NCBI GenBank assembly: GCA_963920525.1
Contig: OY986435.1
Coordinates: 224,180,399-224,244,398, forward strand
Direction: 5' to 3'
DNA from: Dichetophora obliterata
Lineage: Eukaryota > Arthropoda > Insecta > Diptera > Sciomyzidae
Length of the DNA stretch: 64,000 nucleotides
The notes under the pieces are model-generated. The model was not told where the DNA came from. It made no database searches and worked only from the letters and a program-made list of their open reading frames with translations. Positions 10,003 to 20,727 of the stretch are shown piece after piece (the first letter of the stretch is position 1; each line of letters opens with the position of its first letter). The position numbers and the translations under genes are program-made.

Positions 10003-10358
10003 AAGCAGTATTGAAAGCACATTCTCATGCGAGCAACTTTTTTCCAAAAGTAAAAAAAAAATTTGCAACTCTGGGCTCGAATGAAAAACTATTGCTTATA
10101 TCGTCTTAACCACTCGAAAAAATGCAGTACAAAATTCACAAATTAACATGTATTAAAGATGTTGTTGGCTTCTTCAAAGGATGTATTATAAGATATTTCA
10201 GGTGAATTGAATTTATCCTTGAATTAAAAAACATTTAGTTGTAAAAGCTTCTTTTTTGTTTCAAGTGAGTTTATGGAAAGAGATGGTAGGTTGGATTGGT
10301 TTTTAGGACACTCATTATTTGAGAAATATTGAGCGTGTCAGAATATGTTTTTATTCTA
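10003..10358. other. no gene recognised
   Basis: AT-rich sequence following the hAT fragment. I see no frame or repeat that I can support. Confidence 0.4.
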
Positions 10359-10815
10359 CACATTTATTTAAGATCTTAGACGGTGTAATTTTATTGACTC
10401 AATACAATATAGGATCAATACAAAAAGTATATAGCGTCTTAAATTTTTGTATCGTATGGAAGGTAGGCGTGATTGTGGGCCGATATTTTTGTAAGTGATC
10501 TTCAATAGCTGTTTCCAACTTATATACCAAATTTTATTCGTCTACGATGTTTCCTTTTAAATGCTTTGTAAATGACGTATGGAATGTGGGGATAGTAAAA
10601 CATTTTTTTTTAATTTAAACATTTATTTTAGATTCTTGAGTGAGTTGTTTAAATATAATTTTAATAAAAAAAATATAGCGTTTTAAAATTTTTATGTTAT
10701 ATGGAAGGTGGGCTTGGTTGTGCACGGAATGTGTTTTAATAAAGGTAATTTCAACTTATATACAAAATTTCAGAAGTCTACACCGACTCCTTCTATTTTA
10801 TTCTAAGCATTGTAT
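10359..10815 (+). repeat. two diverged tandem copies of an intergenic repeat
   Basis: The sequence from about 10359 to 10617 recurs diverged from about 10618 to 10815. Shared landmarks are ACATTTATTT, ATATAGCGT.TTAAA, ATGGAAGGT.GGC and AACTTATATAC. The ATGGAAGG.GGGC phrase is typical of a dispersed repeat in fly intergenic DNA; related phrases occur near 35370 and 35520. It is non-coding. Confidence 0.55.
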
Positions 10816-11770
10816 GGGATAAAACCACTGTGCATCGTTCAGTTCGTTTTGCAGTTCATGTGCGTCAGTCCTTGCAGTCTGCTGTTTTGCCTCTAACTGC
10901 TCAACTATTTCTTATTTAATAGTTGTTTTTTTTTTGTTTTTTCATTCACCAGCAGCAATATCAAGCAATCACCAATGTGCATCAGTTAAATTTTTCTATT
11001 AACCAGAGTGAATTAAGCTTGAAATTCTTGTAGAATCTTAAATTTACTTAAATTTTATACTTTTTTTTTACCCCCACGCGTATGACGTTAGGGGTAAATT
11101 AACTTTGTCACTTTGTTTTTAACGCCCACAAAGTAACACAGATGTAAAAAAATATACACATATTCTTGATTAGCATCACCACCCTTGTTGATTTAGCCAC
11201 ATCCGTCTACTTGTCTGTTGACTGCGGCTGTATTTTTAGAGATACATAATAAGGTTCAATATATAAGCATTTATCTATAAAAAATAGATCAAGTTCGAAA
11301 ACTAACCAAAGAGAATGAAATAAATTACCTCTGGTACATAATGACTATATGAAAACTGTAACATCTAAAGCTCGCAATTAAATTCATGTAACTGTAAAAT
11401 CTTTTACAGCTTCACAAAAATTTAACTTCAAATTTGACACAATAAAATAAAAAATTAAAGCAAATAAAATGAAAACTCTGCCTACCTGCCAAACAAACTT
11501 ACGTCATCAAAATAGTAAAACCTTCATAACTTTCACATGAATGAATGTATTATCTTAATTTTCAATACTTTATGTATAAAAGCTTTGATATATAAAACGT
11601 TATCTGAGACTAGAATCGAAATAGGAAAACAATCAATTCTTGGATTACAGTAATTATCGCTTATATGCACCATGTTTATAAGCATATCCCGCTTATATGC
11701 ATTCGAACTTGCTGTCAAATATGAAATAGCCCATCACTGTCTTTGAAAGTGTCAAAGTTTGTTATGTTTT
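10816..11770. other. no gene recognised
   Basis: AT-rich. A GC-richer patch with CAGT/CTGC words lies at 10835-10910. Near 11655-11705 the phrase CTTATATGCA occurs twice with CATAT-rich spacing. Nothing here supports a gene. Confidence 0.35.
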
Positions 11771-11787
11771 TCCTGTGCAGTTTTAAA

Positions 11788-11862
11788 ATGAACATAAATA
11801 AAAGAATAATCTTATCACTCAAACAAAAAATTTCAATTGTGAAGGAAGCTGAGACAAATTAA
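11788..11862 (+). pseudogene. possible pogo/CENP-B-type transposase N-terminus
   Basis: A Met codon at 11788 opens a short frame reading a basic stretch followed by LSLKQKISIVKEAE. This fits the first helix of the CENP-B/pogo-type helix-turn-helix domain, in which Tigger/pogo transposases commonly read LSLxxKxxIIxxxE. The frame ends at a TAA about 25 codons in, and the following A-rich sequence does not restore it. I see no rest of a transposase before the piggyBac left end at 12248. The match is short, so this could be chance. If real, it is the first exon-like remnant of a decayed element that once lay beside the piggyBac insertion. Confidence 0.25.
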
Positions 11863-12763
11863 ATAAGATAGAAGAATACATAGAAGAACTAGACAAGGTA
11901 GTGTTAGGGCTAAGTGTGATCTCTTTCCTATTGACCATAACTGTCAAACTCAGCCATTTTAGTATTTTTGCCAATTTTTTTTTCATATTGAATTCTCATT
12001 GGTTGCAAATTTTGTACAAAATGTCAACTTCGTTTTGACAGTTTCGGTACGGGCTCTCCGCCCAAAGACTACTATGCATGTGCCAAAAATGCGGCAATGT
12101 AACTAAAAAAAAAATTACTGACTTTTTTCGAGATCGTTTCTTTTCTTTCGAAAACATAAAGTGAATTTTTATGTAATACGAGCCGGGCTGTTCTAAAATT
12201 TAATTTTTTTCAAATATACTTTTTATATATATTTTTTTAAAACTTAACCAATTTTGGCCCAGAGGGGCAGTTTTCTGCCCCTGAACTAAAATAGGGTTTT
12301 CTATGAAACTATAATTTATAAAAATTATTTGTTGATACATAAGTAATATTTCGAATATTAGCTATCATGTATGTATTGCAATGACCTTGGATCTACCACG
12401 CCCACCACCTTCTCCTCCAAATAATTAAAAGCCTCCAATTAGACCACTTTTTTATTAAAAAATTAAATTATTTAAATATTTCATATGATAATTTTTAGAT
12501 TCGTTTCATGTTGCGAATAGATGGTAGTACCGATATAAGAAAAAAAAAATTACCTTCGCAACTACCATCCCTACGTTTTTCGATGTAAAATCTGCTTGGG
12601 TAGTTTTCTACCCATTGGGACAATGCGTTCATATTTTTCGGACAAATTTGTCATATATTGAAAACGACGCCATAATTTACTGCGCAATTTATGTTTTGCT
12701 GCTGTTTTGAAACATTTCGGCATTCTAACAAGTTTTTCGAGTGTTTTAGGCTAGCATGAATAG

Positions 12764-13434
12764 TAGACCGGTCGTTAAAAATAAATTTTGAAGTGCCGGG
12801 CAGATTCTGTTTCCTTTTGGTCTAAAACCATTAAATTTAAAATTTGGGGCTGATCGGATAATATTTAGTGGCCGCGCCCATCAACCAAAAATTTAAATAC
12901 ATGAAATATATGGAAAAAATTTATATTTACCCAATATTCTTCAAATGAAGTGCACAAAAGAGAATATTTTATATATATCGTTTTGAAATATTTCTCTTGC
13001 TGTTGCAAAGCAAAACAAAAAAGTACCGTTGCGAATAGCTCAGTACACAAAATATATGTATTTTGAGTCTTTATTCTTTATTTTCATTCAGTCTTGATGC
13101 GTGTCAGATATTGTTTAAGGAAAAAGTGCAAATAATTATAAAAAAGAAACGGTAAAAGAATTAAAAGAATTTAATATTGTGTAAATTTGTGTATCGTGTG
13201 AATTTCAAAGAAGTAAGTTAGTTTACATGTTTTTCGTGTGAAAATATAAAAAAAATATTAATACATAATTTGTTAGCACGACACTAATTGGAAATTTTTG
13301 GTTGATGGGCGCGGCCACTAAATATTATCCGATCAGCCCCAAATTTTAAATTTAATGGATTTAGACCAAAAGGAAATAAAATCTGCCCGGCACTTCAAAA
13401 TCAGACACTTTTTTGGAAAATAACGACTGGTCTA
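12764..13434. mobile_element. hAT-type foldback MITE with 8-bp duplication
   Basis: A perfect 8-bp direct repeat ATGAATAG (12756-12763 and 13435-13442) flanks a 671-bp element. It starts TAGACCGGTCGTT and ends AACGACTGGTCTA. The inverted arms are long: about 130 bp at 12764-12895 pairs with 13298-13434, including GGCTGATCGGATAATA. The centre is unique AT-rich DNA with no supported gene. An 8-bp duplication is characteristic of hAT insertions. It sits in the 5' region of the piggyBac element. Confidence 0.9.
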
Positions 13435-13527
13435 ATGAATAGTGATAAATATATTTATCTAATTAACGACAATTTACTTCAAGTTTTAAATACAATTTAT
13501 ATACGGTAACACTATTTTGATTTTAAC

Positions 13528-14338
13528 ATGAGGCGACAAAGGGCTTTGAAAGTGGAGGAAATAATGGCGGTTCTAAATTCGTTTGACGAAGAAGATGAAG
13601 TTGTCACTGCTGTTCACCGATCCTTTGATTGCATTGATAACTTCTTCACTTCGTTGCATCTCATGTGCCTTCTAAGTGACAGCCGATTCTTTGCAACAGG
13701 TAAATATTATTTGTATACATCAGAAGTTAAAATATTGCAGTAAATTTTGAATTACCACAGTTAATACCAAATACGTATTTCTTCTTTTTCAATGAACTGT
13801 TCGAGCAAATCGAATTGGAGGAGCCAAATTGCCTGAAAAAATTAAAAAAGGCGAATACACGGTACTTTATGAACATGACAAGGAGCTTGCTGTTGTCAGA
13901 TGGAAAGATAATGCAAACGTTAATGTGCTATCTAATCATTCATTTACACATTCATTCAATATACAAAAAACAAAAAAAAAAAAACAAACATGTAAACATC
14001 AATGTTCTACGCATGATAAAAGAATACAATGCAGGTATTGTATACAATACATTGTACTTTCAGTTCTATAATAAATGGATCTTCATTCTACTTTTTTTCT
14101 ATTTGCCACTTTTAATAGGTATGGGAGGAGTGGACCTTAATGATAATGCCTTAGGAAATTATCGCATTGCCATACGTGGAAAAAAGTGGTGGTGGTCTCT
14201 TTTTACAAATACGCTTTCCAATATGTTTGTCCATGCCTGGAAATTTTATTGTTTAGTGGTAATGACTGAGAACAGAAAACTGTTATCAGAGTTGAAATTT
14301 AGATCCCAAGTTACTCGAGCTATTTTATTTTTATTTTA
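13528..14338 (+). pseudogene. piggyBac transposase, N-terminal and central parts
   Basis: An ATG at 13528 opens a frame with an acidic N-terminus (NSFDEEDE) that jumps directly to FDCIDNFFTSL, the block holding the second catalytic Asp of piggyBac transposases (family form DNxFTS). The region with the first Asp is missing, so an internal deletion is inferred near 13600. The exon reaches ATG(Gly) at about 13699, followed by GT. A second piece, about 13794-13940, gives ANRIGGAKLPEK and then VVRWKDNxxVxVLSN, a typical cut-and-paste DDE_Tnp_1_7 stretch. A third piece ends RMIKEYNAG at 14034 and joins across an 84-bp intron-like gap (GT at 14035, AG at 14117-14118) to MGGVDLNDNALGNYRI with the third catalytic Asp. 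Then RGKKWWW follows, up to the LINE junction near 14338. The enzyme would cut and paste at TTAA. It is inactive here. Confidence 0.8.
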
Positions 14339-14619
14339 GTTATTTATTTATTTATAACAGAATACATTGTACAAATAAGATTTCTCTTTTTAGTAAGTAC
14401 AAACATTTAACAATTTTATATGCAAATAAAAGCAATAAAAGCAAACATGATTGTTGTAGTTTAATAAAATTATAAGTTTAGGATTACATATTATGTGCAA
14501 AATAAAAGAATAAAGTATACAAATTTAAAATATAAATTACCCAGACTTGGCAAGATGAATTAAAAGTTTAAAAGAAGGAAAGCAAAGTGAGAAAGTGGAA
14601 ACGGTGTGGAGAAAAGAAG

Positions 14620-16137
14620 TTATTGAGAGATTCTAAAATACTGAAAGAGTTTTTGTTTGAATGTGTTTGTGTTGCCTGATGTTTTTATATTAGTGGGGAG
14701 AGCATTCCACAGATTTATCGCATGCACAAAGAAATGTCTGGAGGATAAGTATTTATGTATTGGTAATATTAGTTGAGCAGTTCTCTGAGTCCTAGCAAAT
14801 CTTACTATTTCAAAAAGATAGTCTGGTTCCTTATTTCTTATTATATTAAATAGTAATAACAACGTGCGGTAATTTAAAAAGCTTTTTAACGAGCAACCAG
14901 TAATTTTATTAGTGAAGGCAGAGATATGAGTTTGTCTATTGATGTTAAAAATAAATCTAGCACAACTATTAAAGGCAACATTTAGCTTCCGATTTGACTC
15001 CTGGTCCATGTTTGAAAAAAGTTCACAACTATACATCATTATGGTTAGAATGAAGGACTTTACAAGTCTAAGTTTAACATCGGATGACAAATATTGAGAG
15101 GTTGGGCTTAGACCACGCAAGGCACCATAGGTCTTTGCGACTACTCGGTTTATATGAGTACTCCATGTAAAATTATTATTTAGGTATACTCCAAGATTTT
15201 TAAAATATTCAACATACTCAATTGAAGAATTATTAAGGTAAAGAGGAGGACATTCTTCATTTACTTTACGCCTATCGATAAGCATCGCTTTGGTTTTAGT
15301 TGTATTGAGACTCAATCCATTTTCTAATGACCATTGGAAAACTTTGTTCAACTCCGCATTAATTTCACTTGAAGCAGTGGTTTTAGATGACTTTGGGAAT
15401 ATATTATACAGTTGAATGTCATCAGCATATATATGATGTTCACACGTAGTGAAACAATTAACAATGTCATTGATAAAAGTTGAAAATAGCAAAGGACCCA
15501 AAACGGAGCCCTGACGCACACCAGATAAGACCTTTTGGTTTGACGAGCATTTATTATTTGAATAGACGTATTGTGTACGATTACTAAGGTATGAAGTCAT
15601 CAAATTACACAGGGAGCTATGAAAGAAGAACTGAGCGTCAAGTTTTTGTACAAGCAGCTTAAGGTCAATACAATCGAAGGCTTTCGAAAAATCTAAAAAC
15701 ACTATTAAACACAACATATCTTTATCTAAACCGGACCTTATGTCTTCACATACTTTAAGAAGCGCCGTAGTACAACTATGTTTCGCACGAAAGTCAGATT
15801 GGTGTTTTGTGATAAGCTTATTATGGTAAAAATACGTTTTTAATTGATTGCTTAAAATAATTTCAAAGGATTTGCTAAGAAATGGAAGAATTGCTATTGG
15901 ACGATATTCGGTAATATTAGATGATGTTGATTTTTGTAGTGGAAGCATTTTTGATATTTTCCACAAAGAAGGAAATTTTGACGTTGTAATTATAGTATTA
16001 AAAAGGTACGTTATATGACCAAGAATGGCTGGTAAAATAATTTTAACAAATTCAGAATGAATTCCATCTGAGCCTATGGCTTTAGATTTAATTTTGAGAA
16101 TAACTTCACCAACACTTATTGCGTCAACACACGACAA
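14620..16137 (-). pseudogene. LINE reverse transcriptase and C-terminal region
   Basis: A 505-codon open frame covers nearly the whole reverse transcriptase. GSDGIHSEFVK begins the fingers. EYRPIAILPFLSK and a Gln/Ser-rich HQSDFRAKHSC block follow. FLDFSKAFD (residues about 147-155) holds the first catalytic Asp. SGVRQGSVLGPLLF comes next, and YADD (residues 237-240) holds the remaining two. Beyond the thumb the protein continues with about 150 residues ending in a conserved INLWNALPTNIK-type block (given shortened) and stops at 14620. No RNase H is present. The frame itself is intact. The linker to the endonuclease (16137-16617) contains a frameshift and stop, so I call the ORF2 broken. The Jockey/CR1 assignment is by motif style. 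Confidence 0.85.
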
Positions 16138-16616
16138 TGCAAAAGCGCCATCAGCAGAGCTTCTAGGAACAAAGAAGTGTACGCTGTTGGTTGAACTAGC
16201 TGGCTGTATAAATTTTCTATTAAATCATCCAGATATACGCTATTTGGAATATTTTGCGGTTCATTAGAGAGCCCAGCTTGGCGTATGTTTTTCCAAAATG
16301 AGGAGCTCGAGCGACATCTAGCAAATCTGCTTTCATAAAAAGATTTTTTATTTCTGCGAATGATAGCAGTTACAGCGTTACGTGCACATTTAAATTCAGT
16401 GTAGATACTAGAGCATCTATAACGTTTCCATCTTGTGTAAAAAGTGTCCCGCTTTTCAATAAGACATTTTACTTCTTGAGTGAACCATGGGTAATTGCTA
16501 CATTTAAATTTCTTTGTTTTGGCTGGAACATGATGAGTTAATAGGGTGCAGATATTGTTATTTAAAACTTCAACTTGCCTAATTGTATCGCTTGTGACGT
16601 AGATTAATGACCAATC

Positions 16617-17380
16617 TTAATTCTGGCATTCGAAAAAAATGTTATTTAAGTTAGTGTTTGGAAAGTCAGGGTAACTGTACGAAATTTCATTACTAGCAGC
16701 TGGAATGATGTTAAAAGATAGAAAAATTAAATCGTGATGTGAAAAAGCCGGTACGGGTAGTTGGTCATAGTGTAATATTAAGTTAATATGAGAAACCAAG
16801 AACAAATCTAAAAGGGATGGTAAGCAGTTAGGTCTAAAATGAGTTGGAATTTGCTGGTTCGCAAATTTAAAGATGAATTGTTCAACCATGTCCATAAACG
16901 ATTTATTAGCGTTATTCAGTAAGTTTAGATTTAAGTCTCCACATAAAACAATGTTTGGAAAACGAGGAGCTATTTCTTCCAGTGCGTCCCATAGAAGTGT
17001 ATAATTAGCAATATTGGGAGCCATATATATGCAGCCAATTAATAAATTACCAGATTCCAGTGAAACTTCAACAAAAATGAACTCAAAAACGTCGTTCGCA
17101 TTGGATAATTTGACAACGAGAAACTTATGTGAGCTTTTTACATAAACACAAACCCCCCGCCAGTTTTACCATGTCTATCTGCTCAAACCAAATTATAATT
17201 ATTAACCTTAAACAGATCACCGCTCATCTCCGTCTTAAGCCACGTTTCAGACAAACAGATGATGTCAATAGAGCTGTTATTACCAAGAAAACGCAAGTCA
17301 TCAATTTTGTGTTTAAGACTCTGAGCATTTAAATGGCACATGTTAAAGCCCTTATTATTTTTACAAATTAATTTAAGCAA
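16617..17380 (-). pseudogene. LINE apurinic-type endonuclease
   Basis: The minus-strand frame opens with NMCHLNAQSL, the first motif of non-LTR AP-like endonucleases (Asn at the active site), followed by IDIICLSETWL with the catalytic Glu. A TGA interrupts the frame just after NNYNLV (about 17182), and a run of six G near 17155 has lost one base relative to the expected GGGVCVYV block. After these two lesions the frame reads LLIGCIYMAPN and then IVLCGDLNLNLLN with the catalytic Asp and Asn, and later FSHHDLIFLSF with the catalytic SxHD-type His. All core motifs of the nuclease survive, so the copy died recently. The enzyme nicks target DNA to prime reverse transcription. Confidence 0.8.
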
Positions 17381-17398
17381 AGAATGCGATAGATCTAT

Positions 17399-17656
17399 GT
17401 GGCCTCCCCAAGGTTATTGTCGGACAAGCCTGCTAAAAATGTGTCCGATGCCCACGGTACAAGCAGTGCCAGAGATGCAAGTGATATTAGAGAACTATCT
17501 GATCAGAACGAATCAAAGCATTTCCTTAGTAAACGCACCGATGGCACACCACTAAGACGATGCAAATTTTGTTCATCCAAAACTCCGTTCCTTTGCAAGA
17601 AATGCAATGTAAACTTGCACCCGAAATGTTTTGAAAAATATTATAAACATAAATAA
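17399..17656 (+). pseudogene. piggyBac transposase C-terminus, cysteine-rich domain
   Basis: This frame begins right after the LINE junction and continues the transposase at 13528-14338. A Ser/Asp-rich linker of about 50 residues leads to RRCKFCSSKTPFLCKKCN and then LHPKCFEKYYKHK before TAA. The pattern C-x2-C...C-x2-C...H-x2-C is the C-terminal zinc-binding domain that many piggyBac-family transposases use to contact their inverted terminal repeats. The domain itself looks intact (no stop, all expected Cys/His present). Its separation from the core by a 3-kb LINE on the other strand means that it can no longer be translated with it. The right terminus of the element follows about 290 bp downstream. 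Confidence 0.85.
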
Positions 17657-17949
17657 TAAAAAAAATATACTTAACTTTTCATTTAATTATATGTATAACT
17701 TATTTTTGTTCAATGAAACTTCATAATTTTTTCAACTAAACTTTTGTTCCACTAAACATAGTTTTTGTCTAAATAAGTGTATCTATTGGCCCAATGGGTA
17801 GAAAACCCAACCCCAACCGTTACTCGAAAACCACTACAGATAGGAAAAAGTTTTAACAGATTTTTCTTGATTAGGTCAAAAATAGCTTGAGTTCTAAAAT
17901 TCACCAAAAAATTTCAACGGGATCGGGTACCGGGCCAAAACGGGTTAAG

Positions 17950-18505
17950 AATTGTTTTATTAAAACTAATTTGGTTTATATTTTTTAAAAAGACTGCTAG
18001 AAGCGGCAATTTAATTACATTTAATTGAATCTATTTTTTATTTTTTAGCAACGCTTATTTGACAAAATGTAATTTCTAAATAAATATAATTAAAAATTAA
18101 ACCAATTCATAAGACAATTTTTATTGAATCAATATTCCAATTTTTATATATGGAGGCACGTAACCGAGTTTTAATATAAGCACCGTGGATGCATATAACC
18201 GAGTTTTTATATATGCGAGTATTTAACTTTTTCTCAGCAGAAAATAAATCCTTCCTAGTTTTATGTAATTATGATATTGAACAAATATTTTTAACTCTGG
18301 GTGTGGTCGTGAATCATTTTGACTTCACCTATATTGGAGGCAAAAAAAAACAGCTTAAGTCCACTGTAAACGTTTTTATTTCAGTCTAGGAATAGGGTAG
18401 ATCCAAGCTTCATCCATAGCTATAAAATGATTTGCAAAGCAGTGTTTTCGATTCAGTTTTCAGCAGTAGTAGCAGTACGCACCGGACCTTTTACAAAACC
18501 AAAAA
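17950..18505. other. no gene recognised
   Basis: AT-rich DNA right of the piggyBac element. The phrase GTAACCGAGTTTT..ATAT occurs twice at about 18160 and 18198. The ORF at 18189-18389 has no recognisable motif. Confidence 0.35.
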
Positions 18506-18513
18506 ACTTCTAT

Positions 18514-19053
18514 TAGTGATGGGCACTATCGAATGATTCCAACTATCGATGGTTTACTATCGAATGATTTCAACTATCGAACAATCCGTTCGAATATTTT
18601 GTTCATTCAATTACTTCAAAAAAATAGTAAGTAGTACACGAAACTATCGAATGATTTAAACTATCGAATAATTCATTAATTCGAATTAAAAAAATAATAA
18701 CTAGTAACAAAAACAATCGTACGATTTTTAATATCGAATAAATTATTCATTCATTCGAATTATAAAAATAGTAGCTAGTTCAAAGATCAAATGATTTTTG
18801 CTATCAGTTTAAGTATTCATTTATTCGACTTAAAAAACCTCTATATATCTATTAACTGGTGTGATTTCTTTATAATTTCAATTTAAACACAAATCAAGCA
18901 GTGTTGTTAAACGTACTTTTCCAGTTAAATTTGCAGTACTCGTGATTCATGCAGGTAAGCAAACGAAAGGCAAATGAAAAAACTATCGAATGAATGAATA
19001 ATTTTGAACTATCGAATAATTCGAATATTTTAATTCGGTAGTTCCCATCACTA
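18514..19053. mobile_element. hAT-type MITE with 8-bp duplication and TATCGA-rich interior
   Basis: ACTTCTAT is duplicated exactly at 18506-18513 and 19054-19061. The 540-bp element begins TAGTGATGGGCACTA and ends TAGTTCCCATCACTA, matching inverted termini with one change. The interior repeats ACTATCGAATGATT and related words at least eight times, mostly as ACTATCGAAT and TTCGAATA. There is no gene. The terminus and the 8-bp duplication fit the hAT superfamily. Confidence 0.9.
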
Positions 19054-19204
19054 ACTTCTATACGCACTGAGAAAATTCGGTGCAGGTATTATTTCTTATG
19101 CTCATAGCTTGCGATCTAATAGCGCACATTTATCGACTATGAGCAACTGATCATAAAGAAAGCATTTGTGCACATAAATGCGGAGCAAGAGGAAATCATT
19201 ATAA

Positions 19205-19912
19205 AGAGTTTTTTTTTATCTGAATGAAAAATTTAGAAGGCTGTTGTCTATGGTTTGACAGTTTGGAATGCCAAACTTGAACCATGAATTATTTAACGCC
19301 AGAACAACGCTTCCAAATTGTGGAATTTTATTTTGAAAATATAAATCTGTTCGCGAAGTCCATTGTAACGAATCACCATTACATCCATTAAAATTGACTG
19401 TTTGGTTCGGTTTACACGCTGGCGCCATCATTGGTTCTTATTTATTTCGAAATGAGGAAGAAGCTGCCGTTACGGTGAATGGCGAGTGCTATCGAGCCAC
19501 TGATTTTTTGTTTCCAAAAATTAATCAGCCAAACATCGACGACATTTCGTTCCAACAAAACGGCCATACAGCGCGCTTAATCATCAATTTATTGCAAAAT
19601 CAATTTGGTGACAACTTTATTTCCAGTAGTGGTGCTGTTAACTTGCCTCCTCGTTCGGACGATTTAACGCCTCTAGATTACTTTTTATGGGACTATGTTA
19701 AGCCTGCTTTAGATTACTTTTTATGGGACTATGTCATTGGTTTATGTCGACAAATCAGCAACTTTTGAAGCATGCGAAGCCAATGTCAAGCTACCATTGA
19801 CGCCATACGGCCAGATTTATGGAACTCGTAGCTCCGGCGGACATTTGCCGGAAATCAATATAAAAAATAAATGCCATGAATTTACCTATCAGATAATAAT
19901 AATAAAAAACTC
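19205..19912 (+). mobile_element. mariner-type element relic
   Basis: The left end carries GAGTTTTTTTTTATCTGA. The right end, reverse-complemented, carries GAGTTTTTTATTATTATTAT then CTGA, so the ends are imperfect inverted repeats. The interior carries a mariner transposase gene with a large internal deletion. Confidence 0.6.
19284..19768 (+). pseudogene. mariner transposase, internally deleted and mutated
   Basis: From an ATG at 19284 the frame reads LTPEQRFQIVEFYFEN, the N-terminal helix-turn-helix start of this mariner subgroup. It then jumps (after about 30 codons and a frame change) to KLTVWFGLHAGAIIGSY, so roughly 450 bp of the gene are missing, including the first catalytic Asp. The following block reads ISFQQNGHTAR where relatives read FQQDGATCHTAR, so the second catalytic Asp is replaced by Asn and three residues are lost. 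DDLTPLDYFLWDYV holds the third acidic position, and this block is duplicated in tandem (about 36 bp near 19672-19735). The gene is clearly dead. The family call is strong because the same blocks appear at 52327-52640. Confidence 0.8.
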
Positions 19913-20727
19913 AGTCCAACAATATTTAGATCTTGTATTATTATTTAAAATTTTCAAGCAGCTTTTTAGCACCAAAGATGTATAACCAAAGTGTACATAA
20001 TGTATGAGCAACTGGCATAAGATGTGTTTCTACAGTGTTCATGGATCATGTGCAATTAATATTGAATTGAATAAACGTTTTTAGGAAAAATTAAAGATTT
20101 TTGTTGTTTTATTACAAAATCTATTCTTTGTATACATACTATAAATATTTGTTATAAACTATAACCTTAATAAAGGCACTATTATTCACTGTATTATTAA
20201 CCTAATTTTTGTGTATACACTTTGACCAGGCTGTAAACATTTAATTACAATTTCTTATAAACTGTAACCTTAATATATTCACTATTATTCACTTTATTAT
20301 TAACTTTAATTGACCAAAATTGTTCACAATTTTTTCTTTTCTCTTCTGCTTCATTTTCTAACGAACCGTCTGTATTGTTTTCTTTGTGTTCTTCGTTATA
20401 AGCACTTGATACCAAGATCAACGCTTATAAATTGTAAAAAAAGCAATTCTTTCTTAATACATGCAATTTCGTTGATTATAAAAGTTATGGAAATGAAAAA
20501 TTTATCATAATATGTGATCAGTGTTTTGCACATGTTTTATACAGAATTATAGCAAGAATTGTGAGCATAGTCCATGATACATGATCAAAACCTATATATG
20601 GTTAAAATAAACATATTTTGTATTTTACAATCAGCTTGATCTAGATTTGCACGCAAATAATGAAACTAACATTTTTAATAATTTGTATCATGATATTATC
20701 TAATCACAGATAACCATCATATTGAAG

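Larger units (their letters stand above)
14339..17395 (-). mobile_element. Jockey/CR1-type LINE inserted antisense in the piggyBac gene
   Basis: On the minus strand the element holds an endonuclease (17380 to 16617), a linker and a reverse transcriptase (16137 to 14620). It ends in a short 3' UTR with a tail of TAAATAAA-type simple repeats at 14335-14385. It splits the piggyBac transposase between residues now at 14338 and 17399. I could not find a clear target-site duplication, so the exact ends are approximate. It lacks RNase H, which separates it from the LINE at 7969. Confidence 0.75.
12248..17944 (+). mobile_element. piggyBac-superfamily element with two nested insertions
   Basis: TTAA stands at 12244-12247 and 17945-17948. 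The left terminus reads CCAATTTTGGCCCAG and the right, reverse-complemented, CCCGTTTTGGCCCGG. A sub-terminal inverted motif (TTTTCTACCCATTGGG) lies at about 12604-12619 and 17790-17810. Between these ends lies a broken piggyBac transposase gene. Two later insertions interrupt it: a hAT-type MITE at 12764-13434 and a LINE on the opposite strand at about 14339-17395. Without them the element would be about 2 kb. Confidence 0.8.
19063..20600 (+). repeat. interspersed element, copy 1 (inverted relative of 54320-55135)
   Basis: Start landmarks (ACTGAGAAAATTCGGTG and CTCATAGCTTG near 19068-19110) and end landmarks (GTTATAAGCACTTGATACCA at 20396, ATGCAATTTCGTTGAT, GATCAGTG near 20516, ACAGAATTATAGCAA at 20541) all recur in reverse complement at 54320-55135. 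The mariner relic at 19205-19912 lies inside this copy and is absent from the other. Around 20150-20310 a segment with ACTATTATTCACT is duplicated in tandem. No gene product is seen. Confidence 0.6.
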
